From NCBI GenBank assembly GCA_017624645.1, contig JAGAMQ010000146.1, forward strand, positions 1 to 6,150: DNA of 6,150 bases, read 5' to 3'. Made by a program: the position numbers and the translations under genes. Under the pieces are notes generated by a model. That model did no database searches, was not told the DNA's origin, and worked only from the letters and a program-made list of their open reading frames with translations. Source of the DNA: Oscillospiraceae bacterium (GTDB taxonomy: Bacteria > Bacillota > Clostridia > Oscillospirales > Oscillospiraceae). Each line of letters opens with the position of its first letter. Position 1 is the stretch's first letter. Of this stretch, positions 1-5,970 are shown in pieces.

Positions 1-43
1 GACGGGTGCGAGTTGCTTGTCTTGACGGCTTTATTGACCTCTG

Positions 44-79
44 TCAGCCTGCCGAAAAACAAGTTTTTCGACAGGCTGA
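44..79 (+). terminator. Near-perfect long inverted repeat (hairpin)
   Basis: Two 17-base arms (44-60 and 63-79) are complementary except for one C/A mismatch (52 with 71), with only two bases between them, so the A-rich and T-rich inner halves of the arms would form the tip. It sits immediately before a classical terminator. It may be the first part of a double terminator for an unseen upstream gene, or a small dispersed palindromic element. No T-run follows it directly, so the terminator role is inference. Confidence 0.6.
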
Positions 80-80
80 A

Positions 81-111
81 CAGCACCATCCTGCTGGGAT
101 GGTGCTGTTTT
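81..111 (+). terminator. Intrinsic (rho-independent) terminator
   Basis: A perfect 11-bp stem (81-91 with 97-107) encloses the 5-base loop TGCTG and is followed by TTTT at 108-111. This is the standard shape of an intrinsic terminator on the + strand. It would end transcription of whatever gene lies before the window. One frame (stop at 23-25) could be the last codons of that gene, but two other frames are also open across this short stretch, so no CDS is called for bases 1-43. Confidence 0.8.
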
Positions 112-138
112 GCATAAACCTTATTCATTATGTATGAT
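110..138 (+). promoter_or_regulatory. Candidate promoter for the YyaL-like gene
   Basis: TTGCAT (110-115) and TATGAT (133-138) are separated by 17 bases. The -10 matches the sigma-A consensus at five of six positions, but the -35 is weak and overlaps the tail of the preceding terminator. It would place the transcript start near 145, leaving a leader of about 140 bases before the gene. Nothing nearer to the start codon looks better. Confidence 0.35.
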
Positions 139-270
139 TCTTTACTTGTTTTGTCAGCGACCGTCTTCCGTTAGCAGACCCAACCTTTGGGTGGTAGGAT
201 GGAGGGTGTGCCTGATAGGTATTTGTAGTATGAAGCATGTATGCTGGGAACACTATATGAAAGCAGAGTA

Positions 271-277
271 GAAGGAG
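271..277 (+). promoter_or_regulatory. Ribosome binding site deciding the start at 285
   Basis: GAAGGAG ends one base before an ATG at 279 but seven bases before a second in-frame ATG at 285. The spacing favours 285 as the real initiation codon, giving the N-terminus [16 protein letters not shown], which is typical of the family. Confidence 0.75.
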
Positions 278-284
278 TATGCAT

Positions 285-2282
285 ATGGCAAATCGGCTAA
301 CAAGGGAAAAGTCACCGTATCTTTTGCAGCATAAAGAGAATCCTGTGGACTGGTATCCGTGGGGGGAGGAAGCGTTCCAAAAGGCCATAAAGGAGGATAA
401 GCCTGTGTTTTTGAGCATTGGCTATTCCACCTGCCACTGGTGTCATGTGATGGCACATGAATCCTTTGAGGATGATGAGGTGGCGGCAATTCTGAACCGC
501 GACTATATCAGCATCAAGGTTGACCGGGAGGAACGGCCGGATATCGATGCGGTATATATGTCTGTTTGTCAGGCAGTTACCGGTTCCGGTGGCTGGCCGT
601 TGACGGTCTTTCTGACACCGGAGCAGAAACCATTTTTTGCCGGGACGTACTTTCCAAAGCAGGGCCGGTACGGACAGCTTGGTCTAATGGAGCTTTTGGA
701 GCGGGTGGCATATCTGTGGAAGCATGAACGGCAGTCGCTTTTGCACGCCGGCAATGAAATTACCGGGGCGGTCAACCAGAACCAAATTGGTGGTGGACGG
801 AAACCGGAACGGGCCATTATAGAAACTGCCTATCATCAATTGTTGCGGCGGTTCGATCACAAATGGGGTGGCTTTGGCACAGCACCGAAATTTCCAACAC
901 CCCACAATCTGCTGCTTCTGCTGCGTTATGCCCATGTGGTGCAGCAATCCGATGCACAGAAAATAGCAACCGTCACATTGGAAGATATGGCAAGAGGCGG
1001 TATCCACGACCACATTGGCGGCGGTTTCTCCCGGTATTCCACCGATGAAAAATGGCTGGTTCCTCACTTTGAGAAAATGCTCTATGACAACGCCCTTTTG
1101 CTGATGGTCTATGTGACAGCTTACCAATATACCAAGAAGGAATATTTTGCAGATGCAGCCCACCGAACGGCTGATTATATTCTCCGGGAACTGACCGATA
1201 GACAGGGCGGCTTCTATTGCGGTCAGGATGCGGACAGCGAAGGGGTGGAAGGGAAATACTATGTATTTACCCCGGGGGAAGTGAAGAAGGTATTGGGGGA
1301 GACAGACGGTGCAAAATTTTGCCGCCTGTATGATGTCACCGATTCCGGGAACTTTGAAGGGAAAAGTATTCCAAACCGAATTAACGCAACGGAAGACGGT
1401 TGGAATCGGAACGATCCCCGTTTGCAGAAGCTGTATGACTACCGCCTGCAGCGCACCCAGCTTCACAAGGACGATAAAGTTCTGCTCTCATGGAACGGCT
1501 GGGCGATTATCGCGCTGGCAAAGGCAGGAAAAGCCTTGGGCGAAGAACGGTATTTGAAAGGGGCAATGAAAGCACACCGTTTCATCCGCAAAGAGATGAC
1601 GGATGAAAATGACCGCCTGTATCTACGTTGGCGGGACGGGGAAGCAGCAAATGCCGGCCAACTGGAGGACTATGGGGTATATGCGTTAGCCTTGCTGGAG
1701 TTGTACCGGGTTACCTTTGATGCTGCCTATCTGCAGGAAGCGATCCATCGGGCAGAGCAGATGGCAGACCTGTTTGAGGATAGGGAACATGGCGGATATT
1801 ATATGACTGCGGCAGACAGTGAGCAGTTGATCGCAAGACCGAAAGAAACCTACGACGGCGCGATCCCCTCCGGCAACAGTGTAGCTGCTATGGTGCTGCA
1901 AAGATTGGCGGCGCTCACCGGAGAAACAAAATGGCAGGACGCGGCAGACCGGCAAATGGAGTTTTTGACCGGGGCTGTTGGGGAATATCCTGCAAGCAGC
2001 TCGTTTGGTGTGCTGGCAATGATGGACGCGGTGTATCCCCACCGGGAACTGGTTTGTGCCGCAAAGGAAGACTTGCCTGCGGAATTGGCAAACTATCTGG
2101 CAGAGCACCCGGCAGAGGATATCCAAGTTTTAGTGAAAACCGAAGCCAACGCAGCACTTCTTGCCCAATGCGCACCTTTCACAGAGGATTACCCCATCCC
2201 GGAAACCGGAGCAATGTACTATCTCTGTGAAAACGGAGTTTGTAAAGCCCCGGTGAAATCCCTTTCGGGATTGGGGCTGTAA
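285..2282 (+). CDS. yyaL: Thioredoxin-domain protein of the YyaL / SPATA20 (DUF255) family
   Basis: This is a 665-residue cytosolic protein of the DUF255 family, close to the usual length of about 650-700. The N-terminal thioredoxin-like domain (about residues 1-165) shows SPYLLQH (10-16), NPVDWYPW (19-26), the redox motif C50-H-W-C53, DREERPD (80-86), [11 protein letters not shown] (102-112) and FAGTYFP (118-124). The rest is an alpha/alpha-toroid, six-hairpin glycosidase-like domain with the family blocks [13 protein letters not shown] (from about 245), [16 protein letters not shown] and IPSGNS (527-532). No signal peptide is visible. Its biochemical activity is not firmly established: the fold suggests a disulfide or thiol function joined to a sugar-binding or epimerase-like barrel. 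The start is set at 285 because GAAGGAG is correctly spaced for that ATG and not for the one at 279. The gene appears monocistronic, between a terminator upstream and a convergent neighbour. No frameshift or missing block is seen. Confidence 0.93.
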   Translation: MANRLTREKSPYLLQHKENPVDWYPWGEEAFQKAIKEDKPVFLSIGYSTCHWCHVMAHESFEDDEVAAILNRDYISIKVDREERPDIDAVYMSVCQAVTGSGGWPLTVFLTPEQKPFFAGTYFPKQGRYGQLGLMELLERVAYLWKHERQSLLHAGNEITGAVNQNQIGGGRKPERAIIETAYHQLLRRFDHKWGGFGTAPKFPTPHNLLLLLRYAHVVQQSDAQKIATVTLEDMARGGIHDHIGGGFSRYSTDEKWLVPHFEKMLYDNALLLMVYVTAYQYTKKEYFADAAHRTADYILRELTDRQGGFYCGQDADSEGVEGKYYVFTPGEVKKVLGETDGAKFCRLYDVTDSGNFEGKSIPNRINATEDGWNRNDPRLQKLYDYRLQRTQLHKDDKVLLSWNGWAIIALAKAGKALGEERYLKGAMKAHRFIRKEMTDENDRLYLRWRDGEAANAGQLEDYGVYALALLELYRVTFDAAYLQEAIHRAEQMADLFEDREHGGYYMTAADSEQLIARPKETYDGAIPSGNSVAAMVLQRLAALTGETKWQDAADRQMEFLTGAVGEYPASSSFGVLAMMDAVYPHRELVCAAKEDLPAELANYLAEHPAEDIQVLVKTEANAALLAQCAPFTEDYPIPETGAMYYLCENGVCKAPVKSLSGLGL

Positions 2283-2289
2283 AGATTCA

Positions 2290-2315
2290 GAGGGAGTACT
2301 GTACGGTACTCCCTC
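2290..2315. terminator. Hairpin between convergent genes
   Basis: A perfect 10-bp stem (2290-2299 with 2306-2315) with a 6-base loop lies 8 bases after the stop of the YyaL-like gene and overlaps the last bases of the opposing gene's TGA stop (2314-2316). The flanks are AT-rich but neither side has a strong T-run. It is best read as a shared terminator or 3'-end stabilising hairpin for both transcripts. Confidence 0.6.
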
Positions 2316-3153
2316 AATATTCATACTCAAAAGCGGCGTTGGGCGCTTCAAGCTCCAGCAGTGTGACATCACCATGGGTAAAGCGGTAGTACACCTTACA
2401 GGATGGGTGTTCGTGGATGGTTCGTGTCATGGCACCGCCCACAGGGGCTTGGAGGGGATGCCCCGGCGACCCCAATTGTTTGACACACAGGCAAAAACGA
2501 CCCTGCCGAACAATGACCTCCCCATCTTTGATGCTGACCGCTTTCGCCCCCAGATAGGTGGCAAGGCGGTACTCTTTCCCCCGGAGCAGAACGATGCCGA
2601 TGACCCCGGTAAAGTGAATCCGCCCCAAGGGAATATCCGCCACCGACAGCATCAACGCCCCCTCTGGGAAGCTGCATTGGGTCCAGACGTATTCCTTGGG
2701 AAAGGAGTGTCCCCGGTCGCCCTCCAGATAGCCCACAGCGTTGTCAAATACATAAGGTGCGCCGTTGACCCGGATCTGTCCGTCCACCCGGTGACGCATA
2801 CTGTAAACGCTGTGCCGGCACTGCATAAAGGGAACGTATTGAAACGGTCCCATAATGTCATACCGGATGGGGGTGAAGTCACTGAAGCCAATAGCTCCCT
2901 CAACACGGAAATCGGGCGCATGAATATCCAACCAGATTCCTGCCTTTCCAAACTGGTTGCTGCCGATACGGATTTCGTCACCGTTCTTTTGGAAATTGTC
3001 ATAAGGAAATTGTGTGTGGAATGTGCTTGTATCGGTGATCAGCTGAATTGTGCAGAAATTGCGTTCTCCGGTCTGGTGAACAGATGGAATGATTGCCAAT
3101 GTCTGATTGTCAGACTGACAGCGGTAATACCAGCCACAAAAGTATTCACCCAT
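2314..3153 (-). CDS. Tocopherol cyclase-family (lipocalin-like) protein
   Basis: This 279-residue protein resembles the bacterial branch of the tocopherol cyclase family, which shares a lipocalin/AttH-like beta-barrel fold. Recognisable blocks are GWYYRCQ (7-13) with TLAIIP (18-23), the strongly family-like GPFQYVPFMQCRHSVYSM (102-119), GYLEGDRGHSFP (141-152), EYVWTQC (154-160), LMLSVADIPL (167-176) and FTGVIG with GKEYRLATYLGA (181-203). No signal peptide or membrane segment is visible, so a cytosolic location is likely. Plants use the family to close the chromanol ring of vitamin E; an anaerobic Firmicute is not expected to make tocopherol, so the substrate here is unknown (probably hydrophobic, by inference). 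The ATG at 3153 is chosen because GGGAGG lies 7 bases before it; an in-frame TTG at 3168 would put the ribosome site inside the coding sequence. It appears to be a single-gene unit, divergent from the kinase-like gene. No convincing promoter was found for it. Confidence 0.85.
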   Translation of the reverse strand: MGEYFCGWYYRCQSDNQTLAIIPSVHQTGERNFCTIQLITDTSTFHTQFPYDNFQKNGDEIRIGSNQFGKAGIWLDIHAPDFRVEGAIGFSDFTPIRYDIMGPFQYVPFMQCRHSVYSMRHRVDGQIRVNGAPYVFDNAVGYLEGDRGHSFPKEYVWTQCSFPEGALMLSVADIPLGRIHFTGVIGIVLLRGKEYRLATYLGAKAVSIKDGEVIVRQGRFCLCVKQLGSPGHPLQAPVGGAMTRTIHEHPSCKVYYRFTHGDVTLLELEAPNAAFEYEY

Positions 3154-3160
3154 AGCGAAA

Positions 3161-3166
3161 CCTCCC
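3161..3166 (-). promoter_or_regulatory. Ribosome binding site deciding the start at 3153
   Basis: On the - strand the bases read GGGAGG, then 7 bases (TTTCGCT), then ATG. This supports initiation at 3153 and excludes the upstream TTG at 3168-3166, which overlaps the site. Confidence 0.8.
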
Positions 3167-3228
3167 AAAGTGATCTGGAAGATAGGATTCCCACATTGGC
3201 AGGCTTTTTAGCCGGCATAGCAGTACTA

Positions 3229-3257
3229 TTGATTTCAAATGGACAATGTGTTATACT
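3229..3257 (+). promoter_or_regulatory. Promoter of the kinase / S-component operon
   Basis: TTGATT (3229-3234), a 17-base spacer and TATACT (3252-3257) form a good sigma-A type promoter. TG one base before the -10 (3249-3250) makes it an extended -10. The predicted transcript start is near 3264, only about 19 bases before the ATG, so the leader holds little besides the AGGGAGG ribosome site (3271-3277, 5 bases from the ATG). Confidence 0.8.
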
Positions 3258-3282
3258 TTTTGTGTTCAATAGGGAGGATACC

Positions 3283-3897
3283 ATGGCAGAGAAGATGTTA
3301 GGGAAATATAAAAGTCGGCGTAACAGCGCCCGTCTGGTTCAGACGGACGCGGGGCGATTTGTTATAAAAACCTTCGCGCAAGAGGAATCCTTCCAAAAAG
3401 AACTGCAGATTTACAGATTGCTGCAGGACAAGGAGCTGCCCTGTGCAGGGGTGATCGCGGCAGATGACAAAACCCTGGTGCTGACGGAATTGCCCGGACG
3501 AAATCTGGTGGAATGTCTGCAGCAGCAGGAAAAAACGGGAGTGCCTGCATGGGAAGTTTGGGAAAAACTGGTGGCATGGCTCGTAGCGTTTCACCGGCAT
3601 ACCGGTTTTGTGATGACGGATGTGAATTTGCGGAATTTTCTGTTCGATGATAAAACAAAAATGCTGTACGGACTGGACTTTGAAGAGTGCGGAACGTGCA
3701 ATATGATGCTTCCTGCGGCAAGGGTTGCGGCATTTATTCGTACATACAAACCCGAAAACACAGTGCTGAAGCAGGAAATATCCCAATATGTTCTGGAGCT
3801 GTTTGCCCGGAGCTGTGAAATGGAGGCTGAGAGCTTGTTCCTGGAGTCCGCGCGGCAGGAAGCGGAGATTTTGGCGCGGCGCAAAAACCGAATATAA
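3283..3897 (+). CDS. Small protein-kinase-like (APH/RIO/Kdo-kinase-like) phosphotransferase
   Basis: This 204-residue soluble protein has a compressed protein-kinase-like fold. Visible landmarks are the VIK lysine (K29), a helix-C type glutamate in FQKELQIY (E40), a hinge-like LVLTELPGRNL (65-75), a catalytic-loop equivalent TDVNLRNF (D113, N118) and a metal-binding equivalent YGLDFEE (D132). All residues needed for phosphotransfer appear present, so it is likely active. The normal HRD is replaced by MTD, as in aminoglycoside-phosphotransferase, RIO and lipopolysaccharide-kinase relatives, so the target may be a small molecule rather than a protein. It is the first gene of an operon with an ECF transporter S component 99 bases downstream, which suggests phosphorylation of an imported compound (inference). 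Reading frames further upstream are antisense to the neighbouring gene and are not part of it. Oddity: the C-terminus ends at a short A-run, and a one-base change there would extend the protein to about 238 residues. Confidence 0.75.
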   Translation: MAEKMLGKYKSRRNSARLVQTDAGRFVIKTFAQEESFQKELQIYRLLQDKELPCAGVIAADDKTLVLTELPGRNLVECLQQQEKTGVPAWEVWEKLVAWLVAFHRHTGFVMTDVNLRNFLFDDKTKMLYGLDFEECGTCNMMLPAARVAAFIRTYKPENTVLKQEISQYVLELFARSCEMEAESLFLESARQEAEILARRKNRI

Positions 3898-3984
3898 ACT
3901 TTTTCCGAGCAGCAGGCGCCTAAGGCTTTGGCTATGGACCGCTGCCAGGGTGCATTTGGAAACGGATGTGCCTACCGTGTTTGT

Positions 3985-3991
3985 AAAGGAG
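3985..3991 (+). promoter_or_regulatory. Ribosome binding site deciding the start at 3997
   Basis: AAAGGAG lies 5 bases before the ATG at 3997. Two earlier in-frame ATGs at 3928 and 3934 have no comparable site and would add a polar, cysteine-rich stretch not expected before the first membrane helix. Confidence 0.75.
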
Positions 3992-3996
3992 AAACT

Positions 3997-4542
3997 ATGA
4001 AACAAAAAGTACCATTGTGTCACCTGGTATTTTTGGCGATCTGTGTCGCTTTAAGTCTGGTGACAAAACGGGTAATCTCACCGATTACCAACCTCTTGAC
4101 GGATTTCATCCGAATTCCCGGTGGGGGTGCAGCCACAGCCTTTTCACTGATGTTTTTCGTGATCGGCACCGGCGGCGTGGGATGGCGCTGGGCGACGACC
4201 GCTGCGGGATTTGTCCAGAGCCTGATTGCGATGGCGTTGGGCATGAGTGCCTATCAGGGCGCTTTTGCGATTCTGACATATACGCTGCCGGGAGTGGTTA
4301 TTGACCTGTTTCGCAGGTTTTATCCTCACAGAAATACAGCCTATTTTTCCCTGTCCTGCGCTTCCGCCAATACCGCAGGGGCACTGCTGACCAATCTGCT
4401 GGTATTCCGGCTGGAAGGCATTGCTTTCCTGCTGTGGATGCTGATTGCATGCACCATGGGAGTGTTTGCCGGATTTTTAGGTGGAATTTTATTTAAAAGG
4501 ATTGAGAAAATTCCGGAATTCAGGAGGTTTATAGAATGTTAA
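3997..4542 (+). CDS. ECF-type transporter S component (substrate-binding membrane protein)
   Basis: This 181-residue integral membrane protein has about six hydrophobic segments, the size and layout of S components of energy-coupling factor (ECF) transporters. S components bind one vitamin or metal ligand and join a shared EcfA-A'-T module encoded elsewhere. The first helix contains A14-I-C-V-A18, the AxxxA pattern that in known S components contacts EcfT. A glycine-rich stretch (PGGG, about 42-45) opens the second segment, and later helices lie in GVGWRWATTAAGF, GAFAILTYTLPGVVIDLF, the TAGALLTNLLVF region and FLLWMLIACTMGVFAGFLGG. The C-terminus is basic and cytoplasmic (KRIEK). The substrate cannot be read from sequence; the adjacent kinase, extracytoplasmic protein and fdhD make a cofactor or its precursor a reasonable guess. 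Its last 7 bases overlap the start of the next gene, implying translational coupling. Confidence 0.8.
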   Translation: MKQKVPLCHLVFLAICVALSLVTKRVISPITNLLTDFIRIPGGGAATAFSLMFFVIGTGGVGWRWATTAAGFVQSLIAMALGMSAYQGAFAILTYTLPGVVIDLFRRFYPHRNTAYFSLSCASANTAGALLTNLLVFRLEGIAFLLWMLIACTMGVFAGFLGGILFKRIEKIPEFRRFIEC

Positions 4543-5018
4543 AGAAATGGATCGTGGCAGGTGTTTTTCTGCTGCTGGTGGCTACCGGTATTGTTGCGGC
4601 GGTGCATCTTGGGAATCAGGATGCGGTGGAATGTATGGTGATCCTGCAGGGGGATCGGGAAATTGCCGTATCCTTTGAAGATCTGGACAAAGGTGCCTTT
4701 TCCGGCGAACTGATCGACGGGAAAGGGAATGTGACAGCCCATGACTATGCAGGCGTTCTGCTGAAAAAACTGTTGGAGGAGAAGGGCATTGACCTTGCCC
4801 GGATCTCCGGTGTGACGGTAACCTCCGCGGATAACTACAGTGTAGAGTTTACCGCAGAAGAGGTTTTGCAGGCGGACAAAGTATATGTAGCTGTCACGGC
4901 AGATGGTGCTAAGATCGAAGGCATCGATCCGGGAGCCGACGGTGTGCAGGTGATCGTGTTTGGCGATCAGAACAGCCGCCGCTGCGTCCGATTTGCGCAA
5001 AAAATCACGGTTAAATAA
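4536..5018 (+). CDS. Membrane-anchored protein resembling the small molybdopterin-oxidoreductase-like (sulfite-oxidase-type) domain
   Basis: This 160-residue protein has a two-lysine start followed by one hydrophobic helix (about residues 5-25) and then an outward-facing soluble domain. There is no lipobox cysteine at the end of the helix, so it is probably an uncleaved anchor or a plain signal peptide. The soluble part carries the pattern GVLLKKLLEEKGIDL, then VTVTSADNYSVEFTAEEV, then VIVFGDQNSRR near the end. I associate this order with short proteins related to the oxidoreductase molybdopterin-binding (sulfite oxidase) fold; that is recall, not a search. The domain is far smaller than a catalytic enzyme and no obvious cofactor-ligating cysteine loop is seen (only C33 and one near residue 149), so a ligand-binding role is more likely than catalysis. 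AGGAGG lies 8 bases before the ATG, inside the preceding S-component gene, with which it overlaps by 7 bases. It could be an accessory capture protein for that transporter. Confidence 0.65.
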   Translation: MLKKWIVAGVFLLLVATGIVAAVHLGNQDAVECMVILQGDREIAVSFEDLDKGAFSGELIDGKGNVTAHDYAGVLLKKLLEEKGIDLARISGVTVTSADNYSVEFTAEEVLQADKVYVAVTADGAKIEGIDPGADGVQVIVFGDQNSRRCVRFAQKITVK

Positions 5019-5026
5019 ATAGAAGA

Positions 5027-5060
5027 AGTCACCGACCATCCGTAGGGACGGTCGGTGACT
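5027..5060. terminator. Bidirectional intrinsic terminator
   Basis: An 11-bp outer stem (5027-5037 with 5050-5060) is extended past one mismatch by three more pairs around the loop GTAG. On the + strand it is followed by CTTTTGTT; on the - strand the preceding TAAATAAATAGAAGAA reads as a T-rich tail. It lies between the TAA of the + strand operon (5016-5018) and the TAA of fdhD (5067-5069) and can serve both. Confidence 0.9.
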
Positions 5061-5066
5061 CTTTTG

Positions 5067-5750
5067 TTATCCACAGATATATCCGCTTTCTTTTACGGAA
5101 AATAGAACTTTTAACCCCAGCTCTTGGGCAAGTATCAGCGCATCCCCGGTGATCACCGCCTTGCTCATAAGGCAGCCGATTTTGCAGCGGGCGGCTTTTT
5201 TGACGGTCTGCACATTAATTCTGCCGCTGGAAAACATCACAGCACCTTCAAGGTCATGCCCTGCAAGAATGGCTGCGCCCACTGCCTTGTCTATGGCGTT
5301 GTGGCGGCCGATATCGGTGCGCAGGACGTGCCAGCCGTCGCCTTTTATCACACATTCATGGATGCCGTGGGAACGGGAATACTTGTCTGAAGCTTTGTGA
5401 AAGAGCTGGAGCATCTCCTGGGTGGAGGCGCTCACTTTCGGCTCCGGACAGAGCTTTTCCGGCTCGCCGGGGAAAAGGGAAGCGCCCTGTACAGTAGCGG
5501 TATGGCCGTCCCGGGATACTTCCACAGAATCAGCGGGATATCCCTCAGTGAAAAGCCATCCCACGCAAAGCTCGCCCAAGGCACAGGGGCTGCACACAAA
5601 GCTGTGGGCAAGTGTATCCCCACAGTAAAGATCAAGCCAATGCTCCTCGTTCAGCACAACGTTGACAGGGCAGCTCACCCCGGCTGAAGTGCTTGTAAGC
5701 ACAAGCTCCTTCTCGTCGGGTCTGTTTTCAAAAAGGTCCGTCACTTTCAT
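5067..5750 (-). CDS. fdhD: FdhD-type formate dehydrogenase accessory sulfurtransferase
   Basis: This 227-residue cytosolic protein belongs to the FdhD family. FdhD carries sulfur from a cysteine desulfurase to the molybdenum (or tungsten) bis-guanine-dinucleotide cofactor of formate dehydrogenases before insertion. Family marks are CPVNVVLNEE (27-36), the C53-S-P-C56 then ALGELCVGWLFTEG stretch (57-70), TDIGRHNAIDKAVGAA (145-160), SSGRINVQTVKKAAR (174-188) and SKAVITGDALILAQELGLK (196-214). It is slightly shorter than the usual 250-280 residues. The region that normally carries the CxxC (or TGCGGG) sulfur-relay motif reads EKLCPEPKVS, so only one cysteine (C101) remains there. The protein is otherwise unusually cysteine-rich (C133, C189, C193 and C226 among others). 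The ATG at 5750 is preferred over an in-frame TTG at 5771 because GGAGG (5765-5761) lies between them, 10 bases before the ATG. It has its own promoter and shares a terminator with the opposing operon. Confidence 0.92.
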   Translation of the reverse strand: MKVTDLFENRPDEKELVLTSTSAGVSCPVNVVLNEEHWLDLYCGDTLAHSFVCSPCALGELCVGWLFTEGYPADSVEVSRDGHTATVQGASLFPGEPEKLCPEPKVSASTQEMLQLFHKASDKYSRSHGIHECVIKGDGWHVLRTDIGRHNAIDKAVGAAILAGHDLEGAVMFSSGRINVQTVKKAARCKIGCLMSKAVITGDALILAQELGLKVLFSVKESGYICG

Positions 5751-5760
5751 GGATGCTACG

Positions 5761-5765
5761 CCTCC
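5761..5765 (-). promoter_or_regulatory. Ribosome binding site deciding the fdhD start at 5750
   Basis: On the - strand the sequence reads GGAGG, ten bases, then ATG. The spacing is slightly long but acceptable, and the upstream TTG at 5771-5769 has no site of its own. Confidence 0.65.
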
Positions 5766-5780
5766 AAACAACTTTATAAC

Positions 5781-5861
5781 GGTATATTACCCTGTATTTT
5801 ATACTGTGTCAACCTTCGGTTAGCAGTTGAATTACCGGGCATGTGGATACGTATATTATAC
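5781..5861. promoter_or_regulatory. Cluster of three candidate operator palindromes
   Basis: GGTATATTACC (5781-5791), GTATTTTATAC (5794-5804) and GTATATTATAC (5851-5861) are each near-symmetric about their centre and differ from each other at only a few positions. The first covers the fdhD -10 and the second its spacer. The arrangement suggests binding sites for a dimeric regulator, but in AT-rich DNA such short palindromes can arise by chance. Confidence 0.35.
5784..5812 (-). promoter_or_regulatory. fdhD promoter
   Basis: Reading the - strand, a perfect TTGACA (5812-5807) is followed after 17 bases by TAATAT (5789-5784). The transcript would start near 5777, about 27 bases before the ATG, leaving room for the ribosome site. 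Two short palindromes overlap the -10 and the spacer, so the promoter could be controlled by a bound regulator. Confidence 0.75.
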
Positions 5862-5941
5862 TGAAAAGCCTTTATAAACCCGTGAAAGTATTTAGAAAAT
5901 CGAGAATTATCAAAAAAACGCAAATTCTAATAACAAAAGTG

Positions 5942-5970
5942 TTGTTTTTACATTCTAGACATGATATACT
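5942..5970 (+). promoter_or_regulatory. Promoter of the iron-sulfur protein gene
   Basis: TTGTTT (5942-5947), a 17-base spacer and TATACT (5965-5970) with TG one base before it (extended -10) form a good sigma-A promoter. Its -10 hexamer is the same as that of the kinase operon promoter. The transcript would start near 5977 and carry a leader of about 90 bases. Confidence 0.7.

Noticed and set aside
1..43. 3' end of an upstream gene on the + strand
   Set aside because: All three frames are open for at least part of this short stretch and none can be chosen from sequence alone, although the following terminator implies that such a gene exists.
164..176. Similarity between CTTCCGTTAGCAG here and CTTCGGTTAGCAG near 5814-5826
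   Set aside because: A 13-base match with one difference is short and lacks any symmetric or promoter context; likely chance.
684..1466. 260-codon - strand open frame inside the YyaL-like gene
   Set aside because: It is a shadow of a gene with clear family motifs on the + strand; it has no recognisable domain.
3194..3219. Small inverted repeat with a T-rich loop between the divergent promoters
   Set aside because: Only a few pairs with a mismatch and no T-tail; too weak to call a terminator or operator.
2374..3282. Long + strand open frame continuous with the kinase-like gene, which would add about 300 residues to its N-terminus
   Set aside because: It is antisense to the well-conserved tocopherol-cyclase-family gene, its translation resembles no protein family, and a strong promoter and ribosome site support starting at 3283.
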